DNA of 53,281 bases from Marinifilum sp. (GTDB taxonomy: Bacteria; Bacteroidota; Bacteroidia; Bacteroidales; CG2-30-32-10): positions 1-53,281 of the forward strand of contig DYDE01000012.1 in assembly GCA_020718065.1 (NCBI GenBank), in the 5' to 3' direction. The notes under the pieces were generated by a model. The model did not search any database and had not been told where the DNA came from. It saw only the letters and a program-made list of their open reading frames with translations. This document shows, piece after piece, positions 1-8,784 of the stretch. Numbering within the stretch: the first letter of the stretch is position 1; each line of letters begins with the position of its first letter. The position numbers and the translations under genes are program-made.

Positions 1-2
1 GG

Positions 3-143
3 ACATGGATTGGAGTTAGCGTTCAGGCCAATTATACAATTAAATATCTGGAAAGCGGAGATAAGATTTGGTTTCGTGTTGCAGCAATTACAAGAAGCGG
101 TCAACTCCCATGGAGCGAACCCATTATGAAAGTGGCTCCTTAA
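3..143 (+). CDS. C-terminal end of a fibronectin type III-like protein (partial)
   Basis: The frame is open from the window edge to a TAA at 141-143 and gives about 46 residues ending 'GQLPWSEPIMKVAP'. The pattern of 'KIWFRVAAI' followed by a Gly-rich turn and 'PWSEP' is typical of the last two strands of a fibronectin type III domain, common in exported Bacteroidota proteins. The N-terminus lies outside the window, so nothing can be said about the rest. A strong terminator follows 30 bases downstream, which supports this being the true gene end. Confidence 0.6.
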   Translation, partial: TWIGVSVQANYTIKYLESGDKIWFRVAAITRSGQLPWSEPIMKVAP

Positions 144-173
144 TTTTTGTTTTTATATTGGATTGGTTTATAA

Positions 174-206
174 GCCCCGCTCAGTATGTATGAGTGGGGC
201 TTTTTT
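174..206 (+). terminator. Rho-independent terminator
   Basis: GCCCCGCTCA and TGAGTGGGGC form a 10-bp stem with one G-T pair and a 7-base loop, followed directly by TTTTTT. It lies just after the fibronectin-like gene and ends that transcript. Confidence 0.9.
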
Positions 207-273
207 GTTTGCTTATTCCGGCTGAGCTGGATTAAAATGGATTGTTATTTTTGTAATATTGTTTTACAAAATC

Positions 274-293
274 AATCCCGAAGATTCGGGATT
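274..293. repeat. Perfect palindrome AATCCCGAA-GA-TTCGGGATT
   Basis: A 9-bp inverted repeat with a 2-base centre lies in the gene-free stretch between the terminator and the next gene. Its CCCGA...TCGGG core resembles the hairpin at 10646-10661 inside the MetE-like gene. It has no U-tract, so it is not a standard terminator. It may be one copy of a dispersed short palindromic repeat. Confidence 0.6.
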
Positions 294-329
294 TCAAGCG
301 GCATTTGTAATACCGTTTAATGGGTGGTT

Positions 330-821
330 CTATTGAATTATAATTTCAACATATCGCTTTCCAAACAGATTTTGTTTACATTTGATTGAAACTAACTGCT
401 CTGATTTTATCTCACTTAAATAATAATCATATAAATTAGATTTTAGTTTTTCACCATTTAACCAAATTGGTATTCCTAAATTTATATATAAATTTATAGA
501 TTCAATGCATTTATTATCATCATTTCTGAAATTTAAAGTATAATAAACTTCATCATCATGAACATCCCTTTGATTTAATTTCAGTTTTAAAAATACTTCT
601 TCGGACAATTCAAGACCATTTATAAAATAAATATATCTTATATTATTAGAATTCTTTATTAAATCAAAATAAATATTACTTTCTTTGTTTTTAGGGAAGA
701 ACCCAAATTTATTATAAGCTATAGTATAAATAGGATCTATATTTACAGGAGTTTTTAAGTTTTGTGCATTAATATTTACTACTATACAAAAACTAATAAA
801 AAGTACAACTATTGATTTCAT
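330..821 (-). CDS. Hypothetical exported protein, 163 aa
   Basis: I do not recognise a family. The N-terminus has a lysine, a hydrophobic stretch of about 14 residues and 'NINAQN', which reads as a signal peptide with cleavage after NAQ. The mature part is rich in Asn, Tyr, Ile and Lys, with no cysteine pair or catalytic motif that I can see. It lies downstream of another leftward exported protein (947-1648), with a hairpin between them. It is very AT-rich, like its neighbour. A small periplasmic or surface protein is the most that can be inferred. Confidence 0.6.
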   Translation of the reverse strand: MKSIVVLFISFCIVVNINAQNLKTPVNIDPIYTIAYNKFGFFPKNKESNIYFDLIKNSNNIRYIYFINGLELSEEVFLKLKLNQRDVHDDEVYYTLNFRNDDNKCIESINLYINLGIPIWLNGEKLKSNLYDYYLSEIKSEQLVSIKCKQNLFGKRYVEIIIQ

Positions 822-883
822 TTTTTGATTTTTTATTAAATTAATTAAAATTTTAAATTCATTAATTATTTTTTAACTATGCC

Positions 884-909
884 AATGGAGCTCTTTTTCT
901 TGCTCCATT
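884..909. repeat. Hairpin between two leftward genes
   Basis: AATGGAGC and GCTCCATT form an 8-bp stem around a 10-base loop, 38 bases past the stop of the leftward lipoprotein gene. There is no U-run on the 3' side in either direction, so it could be a weak terminator or an RNA-stabilising structure. Confidence 0.45.
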
Positions 910-946
910 AGCATTACAATATCACTATTTCTTATTAACAATAATT

Positions 947-1648
947 TCATTTTCTTTTTTTATTCTTTTTAAGGTTATCCATATACTCAACCCAATCACT
1001 TTCATCTTTCCACAGCCATTTTTCTTCTTTTAGCCAGCAATTAGGGGAAGGTAATGAATCTGCTTTCATAAAGCGAATGGGTGATAAATTTTTAATCTCT
1101 TCTTCATAATTTTTATTTCCATAAGTATCTATATCTTGCTTAAGTAATCGTTTCATTTTAATACATTTTAATGTATTTCTATCCAAAACCTTATACCATT
1201 CTTCAAAAAAATCCCATGGTATTAATTTACCAGCATGATTTAAATATTGAACAATAATTGTATCACCTTTTAATCTGTATATACCCCAACAACCTACATC
1301 AAATGATTCTTGTTTATATATAACATTTTTTTTAAAATTCTTACTTATTTCTTTTTCATTTGATCCTTCTTTAAAAAAAAAACTACCAGCAAATGTTCCA
1401 TCATTATAAAACAACATATTAACCGGTATAGAGTCTAACACTTTCGTATATCTACTTGAATCATAATAGACTTTACCTATACTATAACATTGATAATATC
1501 CATTAATATCTATCAAATCTTGAATATTAGAAGTTTTACTGTCAAATCTTCCAGTTAATTTTTGCTTTATTTCATAAGAAATTGGCTTGTATGGCGAACA
1601 ACTCCAAAAAATTATAAAAGCTGCAATTATAATAACAAAAATTCTCAT
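947..1648 (-). CDS. Hypothetical lipoprotein, 233 aa
   Basis: The N-terminus 'MRIFVIIIAAFIIFWSCSP' is a lipoprotein signal with a lipobox-like W-S-C, so Cys17 should be lipidated. The rest has no family I recognise. It alternates beta-type stretches and aromatic residues such as 'DVGCWGIYRLKGDTIIVQY', which looks like a small beta-rich sensor or META/lipocalin-like fold, but that is inference. The C-terminus is very Lys-rich. It is divergent from the selenium locus to its right. Confidence 0.65.
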   Translation of the reverse strand: MRIFVIIIAAFIIFWSCSPYKPISYEIKQKLTGRFDSKTSNIQDLIDINGYYQCYSIGKVYYDSSRYTKVLDSIPVNMLFYNDGTFAGSFFFKEGSNEKEISKNFKKNVIYKQESFDVGCWGIYRLKGDTIIVQYLNHAGKLIPWDFFEEWYKVLDRNTLKCIKMKRLLKQDIDTYGNKNYEEEIKNLSPIRFMKADSLPSPNCWLKEEKWLWKDESDWVEYMDNLKKNKKRK

Positions 1649-1783
1649 TTTTCTTGTTCTTAAAAAATTCTTTAATAAAAATTAATAAAGCAAAGATAAA
1701 AAAATAAGTAAGGGGTTAAATTCACTTTTATTTTCTTTATTATGATTGTCCAACTCCTATAAAATAACATATATGAATATTTA

Positions 1784-1815
1784 TTTGGATATGATGAATC
1801 TTAATTATATTTTTG
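1784..1815 (+). promoter_or_regulatory. Bacteroidetes-type promoter for the selC-sel locus
   Basis: TTTG at 1784-1787 and TATTTTTG at 1808-1815 are separated by 20 bases, matching the Bacteroidetes primary-sigma pattern TTTG-N19-21-TAnnTTTG. Transcription would begin about 50-60 bases before tRNA-Sec. No other good candidate is seen between the lipoprotein gene and tRNA-Sec, so it probably drives tRNA-Sec and the genes behind it. Confidence 0.55.
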
Positions 1816-1874
1816 TTTTTAACAAGCGTTTTAAATGCTTAGAAACAATTTAAATTATCAGCATTATGTTATTT

Positions 1875-1966
1875 AGAGAGGACGGGACTGGTGTTCCATC
1901 TGGTCTTCAAAACCAGTAACAGACGGATAAAACCGGCTGTGGCAGGTTCGATCCCTGCCTTCTCTG
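1875..1966 (+). tRNA. selC: tRNA-Sec (anticodon TCA)
   Basis: The anticodon stem CTGGT/ACCAG encloses loop CTTCAAA with anticodon TCA at 1907-1909, which reads UGA. The T arm is GCAGG-TTCGATC-CCTGC. The D stem is GGGAC/GTTCC with a short TGGT loop. The variable arm is long and paired (CAG-CGG with CCG-CTG), the hallmark of tRNA-Sec. The acceptor pairs AGAGAGG with CTTCTCT. An eighth acceptor pair, usual for bacterial tRNA-Sec, is not clean here, so the ends may be off by a base. CCA is not encoded. It sits 35 bases upstream of selA, as expected for a selenocysteine locus. Confidence 0.95.
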
Positions 1967-2001
1967 CAAATTAAACTTATGATATATCATTATAATAAAA
2001 T

Positions 2002-3411
2002 ATGACCACAAACAAGGAGGTTTTTAAAAACCTTCCAGCTGTTGACAAGCTACTTTGTTTACCCGAAGTACGTCTTCTTATAGATAATTATGGAAAAGAA
2101 TTAGTAATTTTTTCCATCCGAAACACTATTGAATTATTCAGAACTGCCATCCACAAAGGCAGTCAGCCACCAACCCACAACCAAATCCTTGATAAAATAA
2201 ATTCGCTCATCAATTTGTGTGGCAACAGAAGCCTCAAAAGAGTTATAAATACTACAGGTATTATCATTCATACAAATTTAGGTCGTTCTCCTTTCGGAGA
2301 ATCTATGATAAATGATTCTATCGAAACATTAAAAGGATACAACAACCTGGAGTTTAATCTCGAAACCGCTAATAGAGGAAACAGAAACGATCATGCATCC
2401 GACCTACTGAAGTTTCTGACTGGTGCAGAAGATATTCTTATTGTAAACAACAATGCCGCTGCTGTAATGATGATCTTGAGAACTTTTGCCAAAAACAAAG
2501 AAGTAATAGTTTCAAGAGGTGAATTAATAGAAATTGGTGGTTCTTTCAGAGTCCCTGAAATAATGGCTGCTTCTGATTGCAAAATGGTTGAGGTAGGCAC
2601 TACAAACAAAACCAATCTTGAAGATTATAAAAAGGCAATTACTAAAAAAACAGGAATCCTTTTCAAAGCCCATAAATCTAATTATGTCATCAAGGGATTC
2701 ACAAAAGAAGTTGAACTAAAAGAATTATCAGATCTGGGAAAACAGCATAATATTCCTGTGCTTTACGACTTGGGTTCAGGTTTATTAAGAAAAAACAACA
2801 ATAAACTTTTAAAAGATGAACCTGATGTGAGAAAATCGCTTGAAAGCGGTGTTGACCTGCTTTGTTTTAGTGGAGATAAATTACTTGGAGGACCTCAGGC
2901 GGGTATCATTGCTGGTAAAAAAGCTTATATTGATAAATTAAAGAAAGAACCAATGTTACGTGCTTTAAGAGTGTGTAAGTTAACATTGGCTTTTCTTGAA
3001 ACAGCTTGTATGTATTATTTGAATGAAAGAGACCTGAATGAAAAGAATTTAACTTACAAAACATTCAACAGAAAACCGGAAGAAATAAAAAAAATCGCAG
3101 AAATACTAAAAACAGAACTTGATAAAAATGGCATTTCTACTGAAATAGTTAAAAGCACAGGTCAATGTGGCGGAGGAACCCTGCCTGATGCAGAAATAGA
3201 AAGTTATTCAGTAATGATAAAGAAGGCTTCTTCAAATAAAATAAGGTCTGAGTATGCAGAAAAAATGTTTTCCGGCTTTTTAAGTCACCCCCAACCAATA
3301 TTAGCGATCTTAAAAAAAGGGAACATCTATTTTGATGTTTTAACGATATATGAAAAAGATATAGAGGAATTGGTCAAAATAATTATTGAAGTAATCAATA
3401 AAACAAAGTAG
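2002..3411 (+). CDS. selA: L-seryl-tRNA(Sec) selenium transferase SelA
   Basis: SelA is a PLP enzyme that converts Ser-tRNA-Sec to Sec-tRNA-Sec using selenophosphate. The 469-residue protein has the usual length and family blocks: N-terminal 'LPAVDKLL', 'VINTTGIIIHTNLGRSP' near residue 80, 'DLGSGLL' near 256, and the PLP-lysine motif 'CFSGDKLLGGPQAG' with Lys293, equivalent to E. coli Lys295. The ATG at 2002 lies 35 bases after tRNA-Sec. The stop is one base before selB, so the two are translationally close. The identification rests on motif and context together. Confidence 0.97.
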   Translation: MTTNKEVFKNLPAVDKLLCLPEVRLLIDNYGKELVIFSIRNTIELFRTAIHKGSQPPTHNQILDKINSLINLCGNRSLKRVINTTGIIIHTNLGRSPFGESMINDSIETLKGYNNLEFNLETANRGNRNDHASDLLKFLTGAEDILIVNNNAAAVMMILRTFAKNKEVIVSRGELIEIGGSFRVPEIMAASDCKMVEVGTTNKTNLEDYKKAITKKTGILFKAHKSNYVIKGFTKEVELKELSDLGKQHNIPVLYDLGSGLLRKNNNKLLKDEPDVRKSLESGVDLLCFSGDKLLGGPQAGIIAGKKAYIDKLKKEPMLRALRVCKLTLAFLETACMYYLNERDLNEKNLTYKTFNRKPEEIKKIAEILKTELDKNGISTEIVKSTGQCGGGTLPDAEIESYSVMIKKASSNKIRSEYAEKMFSGFLSHPQPILAILKKGNIYFDVLTIYEKDIEELVKIIIEVINKTK

Positions 3412-3412
3412 G

Positions 3413-5383
3413 ATGAAGCATTTAATAATGGGTACTGCTGGTCATGTGGACCATGGAAAAACTTCTCTTGTAAAACTATTAACCGATATTGATTGCGATA
3501 CCCATAAAGAGGAAAAACTAAGAGGAATAACTATAAATTTAGGTTTTTCTTATTTAAACCTTCCCAATGGCGAGTCTGTTGGAATTGTAGATGTCCCTGG
3601 ACATAAGGACTTTATTAACACAATGGTTGGTGGTGCTTGTGGAATTGATTTTGTGATGCTGGTTATTGCTGCTGATAGTGGAATTATGCCTCAAACTGTA
3701 GAACATTTAAATATTATCAATGCTCTTGGAATAACAAAAGGAGTGGTTGCACTTACTAAAATTGATTTGGTGGATGAAGAATTAATGGAAATTGCAAAAT
3801 ATGAAATAATGGAGTTTCTCGAAAACACAACGCTAAAAGATGTTTCAATTGTTGGAGTTTCTTCTTATACAGGTCAAGGAAAAGATGAATTGATTAAAGC
3901 AATAGAAAATGTGGTTTCTGGAATTGAAGTATCAGAAAAAAATCATCTATATAGAATGTACATAGATAGAATATTTAGTGTAAAAGGTTTTGGAAGTGTT
4001 GTAACAGGCTCCGTAATGGGAGGATCTGTTGAAATTGGCAATGAAGTTTTTCTGCTTCCGGGAAATAATCAAAAATTAAGAATTCGTTCTATTGAAAGGC
4101 ACGGGAAACCTGTTGATAAAGTTTTAGCTGGCGATAGAGCAGCAATAAACCTTATTGGACTCAAAAATGAAGATTTTAGCAGGGGAATGATTATTTCTGA
4201 TAAAAATCTAAAGGAAACACAAATGATCGATGCAAGTTTGAAGTTGTTCGAAAAAGATACTTCTCTCTCTCTATGGTCAACAGTTAATTTTCTGACAGGA
4301 ACATTTGAATGCCTTGCTAAAATGCATGCCATTAACAAAGATGTTGTTAACCCTGATGAAGATGTAATTGTCCAGATACATTTATCAAAAGCTGCTGTAT
4401 TAATCAATAAGGATAAATTTATAATCAGAAATTCATCCGGAGACAAAACACTTGGAGGTGGTTATATCATAGACGCCTCTCCCCTCCATCATAAAAAAAG
4501 AACAGCTAAATTAATTGAAAACCTGTCACAACTTTCAGAGACAATTTTAAATGATAATGCCACACACGAAATAATTAAAATAGAACTAAAAAAAGAATTC
4601 AGACCTTTCTCTTTAGAAGAAATAGCCGAAAAGCTTAATATCAAACCTGCCCGTTTACGCGAAGATATTGAAAAAGGGGTTCATAGTTTTTATATTTATC
4701 ATTCCACTGATTCGGAAATACTGATTGATAAGAATTATAATGAAGCTTATAAAAGCAAAATTATTAAAATCCTGGAAGACTATCATAAAGAATTTCCATT
4801 ATTGGCTGATGGTTACGAAGCAAATGAACTAGCAGGAAAATTGGGATTTTCTAAAATAAAAATTGGCAAAATATACCTTAATTTGATTTTAAATGAGATA
4901 GAAAACAATGGTCAGATTGAGAAAAACAAAAACACCTGGATAATTAAAGGTCACAAACCATTATTTGATGCAAAATCAAAAGAAGAACTCGATTGGTTGG
5001 AAAATGAAATACTAAACTATGGGCTTGTTAAGCCAGTTCTTAGCGAAATTGAAGAAAAAGCAATTCCTTTAAAAATACAGAAGAACAAATTAAAAATGTA
5101 TTTAACGTGTTTATCAAGAGAAGGAAAAATATACTTTTGGCAGAATGAATTTATTCACACAGAAATTGTTAATAAATATAGAAATATTTTACTGCAAGAA
5201 CTTACAAAGAAAGAAGGCATTCTAGACATTAATGAATTTAAAACATTAATAAATGCCACTAAACGTTTTGTGGCTGTACTTGCTGGTATCTTTGAAAATG
5301 AAAAAATCATTACCATACAGGGATTAGAGATAGCACAAAAGATTGCAATAACTGAATTAGGAAAAAAAATGTTAAAAAAATAA
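3413..5383 (+). CDS. selB: Selenocysteine-specific elongation factor SelB
   Basis: SelB is the EF-Tu-like GTPase that carries Sec-tRNA-Sec to UGA codons marked by a SECIS hairpin. The N-terminus holds the G1 motif 'GTAGHVDHGKTSL', the G3 'DVPGHKDF' and the G4 'TKID', followed by beta-barrel domains. The last 250 or so residues are the winged-helix region that binds SECIS RNA. At 656 residues it is slightly longer than E. coli SelB (614). It starts one base after selA and is followed 11 bases later by the class V desulfurase-like gene. Confidence 0.97.
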   Translation: MKHLIMGTAGHVDHGKTSLVKLLTDIDCDTHKEEKLRGITINLGFSYLNLPNGESVGIVDVPGHKDFINTMVGGACGIDFVMLVIAADSGIMPQTVEHLNIINALGITKGVVALTKIDLVDEELMEIAKYEIMEFLENTTLKDVSIVGVSSYTGQGKDELIKAIENVVSGIEVSEKNHLYRMYIDRIFSVKGFGSVVTGSVMGGSVEIGNEVFLLPGNNQKLRIRSIERHGKPVDKVLAGDRAAINLIGLKNEDFSRGMIISDKNLKETQMIDASLKLFEKDTSLSLWSTVNFLTGTFECLAKMHAINKDVVNPDEDVIVQIHLSKAAVLINKDKFIIRNSSGDKTLGGGYIIDASPLHHKKRTAKLIENLSQLSETILNDNATHEIIKIELKKEFRPFSLEEIAEKLNIKPARLREDIEKGVHSFYIYHSTDSEILIDKNYNEAYKSKIIKILEDYHKEFPLLADGYEANELAGKLGFSKIKIGKIYLNLILNEIENNGQIEKNKNTWIIKGHKPLFDAKSKEELDWLENEILNYGLVKPVLSEIEEKAIPLKIQKNKLKMYLTCLSREGKIYFWQNEFIHTEIVNKYRNILLQELTKKEGILDINEFKTLINATKRFVAVLAGIFENEKIITIQGLEIAQKIAITELGKKMLKK

Positions 5384-5394
5384 AGAATTCCATC

Positions 5395-6540
5395 ATGCAA
5401 GTATATCTGGATAATTCTGCAACTTCCTGGCCTAAGCCAACATCAGTTATTGAAGCCATGGCAAATTATTTAAATAATTTTGGAGGAAGTCCGGGGCGTT
5501 CAGGTCATAAATTTTCACTTTTAGCAGCAAGAGAAATATTTGAAATAAGAGAGATAATTGCTGAGCTTTTTAATCTTGCTGATTCAGAAAATGTAATATT
5601 TACATCCAATGCCACACATGCTATAAACATTGCCTTAAAAGGATTTCTTAAAAAAGGATCCCATGTTATTATCAGCAGTATGGAGCATAATTCTGTTTAT
5701 AGACCAATATGGTTTTTGAAAGAGCAGGGTATCATTGATTTTACTGTTGTTGGATGCGATAATAATGGAAAATTTAATCTTGATGAACTAAAGAATAGTT
5801 TTAGACCGAATACTAAGCTTGTTGTTTCTATTCATGGTTCCAATGTATTCGGAACAATAACTCAATTAAAAGAAATTGGTTTTATATGTAAAGAAAAAGG
5901 AGTAGCATTTATGGTAGATGCAGCACAAACGGCTGGGTTTATTCCTATTGATATGCAAAAAGCAAACATCTCTATCTTAGCATTCACAGGTCATAAAAAG
6001 TTATTTGGCCCCTCAGGAATTGGGGGTTTATGTATTGATGGAAATATTGATATTGCAACTTCAATTCATGGTGGCACAGGAAGTAAATCCGAATTGGATG
6101 CTCATCCTGATTTTTATCCTGACAAGTTGGAAGCTGGAACTCCTAATACTGTTGGAATTGTTGGACTTAAAGCAGGGATATTATATATATTAAATAAAGG
6201 TATTGATAATTTAAGAAAACAGCAAACACAATTAACCGAATATTTTATTAATCAATTAAATGAAATAGATGAAGTAATTCTATATAGACCTGATACGAAC
6301 GGAGAAAGATTATCTCTTGTTTCTCTAAATATAAAAAATATGATTTCCAGCGATTTGGCTTATAAACTAGATAAAAATTATAATATTATGGTAAGAGCAG
6401 GATTGCATTGTACTCCACAAGCCCATAAAACCATGGGTACATTCCCCTTGGGAACTGTTAGGTTTAGTATTGGGTGTTTCAATACAGAAGAAGAAATTAA
6501 ATATACCATCGAATCATTAAAAAAGATTGTTCTAATTTAA
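5395..6540 (+). CDS. Class V aminotransferase: cysteine desulfurase / selenocysteine lyase-like
   Basis: This 381-residue PLP enzyme should release sulfur or selenium from cysteine or selenocysteine. It has 'YLDNSATSWPKP' at the start, 'DAAQTAG' near residue 175, the PLP-lysine motif 'FTGHKKLFGPSG' with Lys201, and an active-site loop 'VRAGLHCTPQAH' with Cys339. The style matches the cysteine desulfurase subfamily (EF2568-like) that co-occurs with SelD in selenium-trait genomes. Between selB and yedF, a role in supplying selenium to SelD is the natural inference. A general SufS/IscS role is possible but less likely here. Confidence 0.88.
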   Translation: MQVYLDNSATSWPKPTSVIEAMANYLNNFGGSPGRSGHKFSLLAAREIFEIREIIAELFNLADSENVIFTSNATHAINIALKGFLKKGSHVIISSMEHNSVYRPIWFLKEQGIIDFTVVGCDNNGKFNLDELKNSFRPNTKLVVSIHGSNVFGTITQLKEIGFICKEKGVAFMVDAAQTAGFIPIDMQKANISILAFTGHKKLFGPSGIGGLCIDGNIDIATSIHGGTGSKSELDAHPDFYPDKLEAGTPNTVGIVGLKAGILYILNKGIDNLRKQQTQLTEYFINQLNEIDEVILYRPDTNGERLSLVSLNIKNMISSDLAYKLDKNYNIMVRAGLHCTPQAHKTMGTFPLGTVRFSIGCFNTEEEIKYTIESLKKIVLI

Positions 6541-6541
6541 A

Positions 6542-7159
6542 ATGAAATATATGAAAATAATTGATGCAAAAGGAAAACTTTGCCCATTGCCACTTATTAT
6601 GACAAAAAAAGCACTCAGCGAAATCAACGAGAACGAAACATTGAAGGTGCTTATTGATAACGATATTTCTGTAAAAAATGTTACCCGTTTCCTAGAAGAT
6701 AATGGACTAAAGGCCAATGTTGAAAAGAAAGGTGATATATATGAATTAACAGTTAACAAAACAGGAAATATCCCCGAAAGTGTTAAAGCTGAAGATTATT
6801 GTTCCATCGATAATGCGAAAGTTGGCAATTTTGTTATTGCAATCTTAAAAAATAAACTTGGCGAAGGCTCAGATGAGCTTGGTGAATTGCTGATAAAAGG
6901 ATTTATTAATACATTGCCCGAAGCCACTTTAAAACCTAAAACAATTGTATTTATGAATGGAGGAATACATTTGGCAGTGAAAGATTCACCTGTAATTGAT
7001 GCTTTAAAAAAACTTGAATTGCTTGGTGTTGAATTATTAATTTGCGGTGCCTGTCTTGATTATTTTAAAAAGAAAGATGAATTAGTCATAGGAAGAGTTT
7101 CCAATATGTACGAGATTATCGAGAAATTAACTCAGACAGCCAAAGTGATTTACCCGTAA
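6542..7159 (+). CDS. yedF: Selenium metabolism protein YedF (TusA domain plus DsrE-like domain)
   Basis: The N-terminal TusA-like domain has the carrier motif 'KGKLCPLPLIMTKKAL' with Cys14 in CPxP, and residues from about 75 form a DsrE/DsrF-like domain with 'CGACLDYF'. At 205 residues it matches the two-domain YedF family linked with selD. It is thought to act as a perselenide/persulfide carrier, though its exact reaction is not settled. It starts one base after the desulfurase-like stop. Met4 (6551) is an alternative start. Confidence 0.9.
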   Translation: MKYMKIIDAKGKLCPLPLIMTKKALSEINENETLKVLIDNDISVKNVTRFLEDNGLKANVEKKGDIYELTVNKTGNIPESVKAEDYCSIDNAKVGNFVIAILKNKLGEGSDELGELLIKGFINTLPEATLKPKTIVFMNGGIHLAVKDSPVIDALKKLELLGVELLICGACLDYFKKKDELVIGRVSNMYEIIEKLTQTAKVIYP

Positions 7160-7189
7160 AATTGTGTGTTTTTTGATTCACCTGAATAT

Positions 7190-7420
7190 ATGAAATACAA
7201 AATATTAATATTCGAATCTATACATAAAGTATTGAAAGCAGAAAAGATTCTTTTGAAGAACAACATAAAACATGAAATAGTTCCAACTCCAAAAGAAATA
7301 ACATCAGATTGTGGAATGTCAATTAGAATTAACCCTGAAATAGTCAATTTGCAAGATATAACAACAATGTTACTAAATAATAAATTTGAATTTAAAGTTA
7401 GCGATAAAGAAATAGTATGA
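7190..7420 (+). CDS. DUF3343 protein, putative selenium/sulfur carrier partner
   Basis: The 76-residue product 'MKYKILIFESIHKVLKAEKIL' with 'EITSDCGMSIRI' in the middle matches the DUF3343 family, small proteins found beside selD and yedF. Cys44 in 'DCGMS' is the likely functional residue. The track starts it at a GTG (7166); I prefer the ATG at 7190 because the family begins right at the first beta strand. Its TGA overlaps the selD ATG (ATGA), so translation is coupled to selD. Confidence 0.85.
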   Translation: MKYKILIFESIHKVLKAEKILLKNNIKHEIVPTPKEITSDCGMSIRINPEIVNLQDITTMLLNNKFEFKVSDKEIV

Positions 7421-8454
7421 AAACTTTTGATTTGCTAAGTACCATAGAATATGGAGGTTGTTCAGCAAAGCTTCCTGCAAAAGAATTAAATGAAGCATTA
7501 GCTGATTTACCAAAAACAAAACATAAAAATCTGTTAGTTGATATAGACACCCATGATGATGCAGGTGTATATAAGATCAACGATGAAATTGCATTGATTC
7601 AAACTACAGATTTTTTCCCTCCTGTTTGTTCAGATCCGTACGAATTCGGCCAGATTGCTGCTGCAAACTCATTAAGTGATGTTTATGCTATGGGGGGAGA
7701 AGTTCTTACAGCACTTAATCTTGTTATGTTTCCTGCAAAAGTTTCTTTAAATATTTTAAAAGAAATATTAAAAGGAGGTACTGATAAGGTAATTGAAGCA
7801 GGTGGAGTAATAGTTGGAGGACATACAATTGTTGATATTACTCCAAAATATGGACTTGCAGTTACTGGAGTTGTTCATCCAAATAGAATAATTACAAATG
7901 CTGCTGCAAAACCTGGTGATTTATTGTTACTCACCAAACCAATTGGTGCTGGAATTATTATGGCTGGTAAAAGAATTGGAGAAATTGACATTGAAACATA
8001 TCAATCTGTCCTTGATAGTATGAAACAACTAAATAAAGCAGGTTCACAGATAATGCAAAATTATAATGTAAAATGTGCAACTGACATTACTGGTTTTGGA
8101 CTTATGGGTCATGCTTTAAAAATGGCATTGGGGAGCAATGTTTCCATAAAAATAGAATCGCAAAAAGTTCCATATTTTAAAGGTTCTTTAAAACTCATTG
8201 AGCTTGGTTGCATTCCTGGTGCTTGTTTTCGAAATCAGGAATATGTTGAAATTAGTTGTAAACTAGAAAAATCATTGGAATACAATAACAAAATGTTGTT
8301 GTTCGACGCGCAAACATCAGGTGGCTTGCTTATTTGCTGTTCTAAAGACAATGTAGAGAAAATAAAAAAAGATCTTATTGAAGCTGGATATTATCATACA
8401 GCAATTGTCGGAGAAGTTTTAGATAAAGAAAATAAACCCATAGTGATTTGTTAA
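7417..8454 (+). CDS. selD: Selenide, water dikinase SelD (selenophosphate synthetase)
   Basis: SelD makes selenophosphate from selenide and ATP. The 345-residue protein carries 'GGCSAKLPAKEL' near the N-terminus: Cys15 and Lys18 align with catalytic Cys17 and Lys20 of E. coli SelD, while the second E. coli Cys (19) is Ala here. The AIRS-type motifs 'TTDFFPP', 'ANSLSDVYAMGG' and 'ATDITGFGLMGH' are intact. It is a Cys form, not a selenoprotein. It overlaps the DUF3343 stop by four bases and is followed 18 bases later by a TusA-like gene. Confidence 0.96.
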   Translation: MKTFDLLSTIEYGGCSAKLPAKELNEALADLPKTKHKNLLVDIDTHDDAGVYKINDEIALIQTTDFFPPVCSDPYEFGQIAAANSLSDVYAMGGEVLTALNLVMFPAKVSLNILKEILKGGTDKVIEAGGVIVGGHTIVDITPKYGLAVTGVVHPNRIITNAAAKPGDLLLLTKPIGAGIIMAGKRIGEIDIETYQSVLDSMKQLNKAGSQIMQNYNVKCATDITGFGLMGHALKMALGSNVSIKIESQKVPYFKGSLKLIELGCIPGACFRNQEYVEISCKLEKSLEYNNKMLLFDAQTSGGLLICCSKDNVEKIKKDLIEAGYYHTAIVGEVLDKENKPIVIC

Positions 8455-8472
8455 AGAATTGTCAATACAAAA

Positions 8473-8712
8473 ATGGAAGAAAACTATAAGAAAATATGGA
8501 AATATGATGATGAATACAATGGTAAAGAAGAAGGTTGTGGAGAACTAATCCTAAATCTGTTTATTTTTTTCAAAACAGTAAAGCCAGGAATGGTCGTTTG
8601 TGTTACAGCATATGATATAGGTGCATCACATGAAATCGAATCATGGTGTCGCTCTACAAATAAGATTTTACATGAATCAAAACATCCCTATTATTTAATA
8701 GAGAAAAAATAA
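8473..8712 (+). CDS. Small TusA-like sulfur/selenium carrier protein
   Basis: This 79-residue protein has a TusA-type fold signature: 'GCGELILNLFIFFKTV' followed by 'PGMVVCVTAYDIGASHEI' and 'WCRSTNK'. The carrier Cys would be Cys22, but the usual CPxP is replaced by C-G-E. The final 'D.GA..EI..WC' block is typical of TusA relatives. It follows selD by 18 bases and precedes a DsrE-like gene, with a hairpin between. A role as acceptor or donor of sulfane sulfur (or selenium) is inferred from fold and neighbours. Confidence 0.75.
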   Translation: MEENYKKIWKYDDEYNGKEEGCGELILNLFIFFKTVKPGMVVCVTAYDIGASHEIESWCRSTNKILHESKHPYYLIEKK

Positions 8713-8714
8713 AT

Positions 8715-8736
8715 AGAAGATTTTTGAAAATCTTCT
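8715..8736 (+). promoter_or_regulatory. Hairpin between the TusA-like and DsrE-like genes
   Basis: AGAAGATTTT and AAAATCTTCT form a perfect 10-bp stem with a 2-base loop, two bases after the TusA-like stop. There is no U-run after it, so it is more likely an mRNA processing or stability element, or a weak terminator separating selC-selD from the module behind. Confidence 0.5.
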
Positions 8737-8784
8737 GAATTACTTACACAATTAAATTAATTATTAACTTAAAAAAGAAAAATT

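Noticed and set aside
7417-8454. SelD as a selenoprotein
   Set aside because: The catalytic position is a Cys codon (TGT) at residue 15, not UGA.
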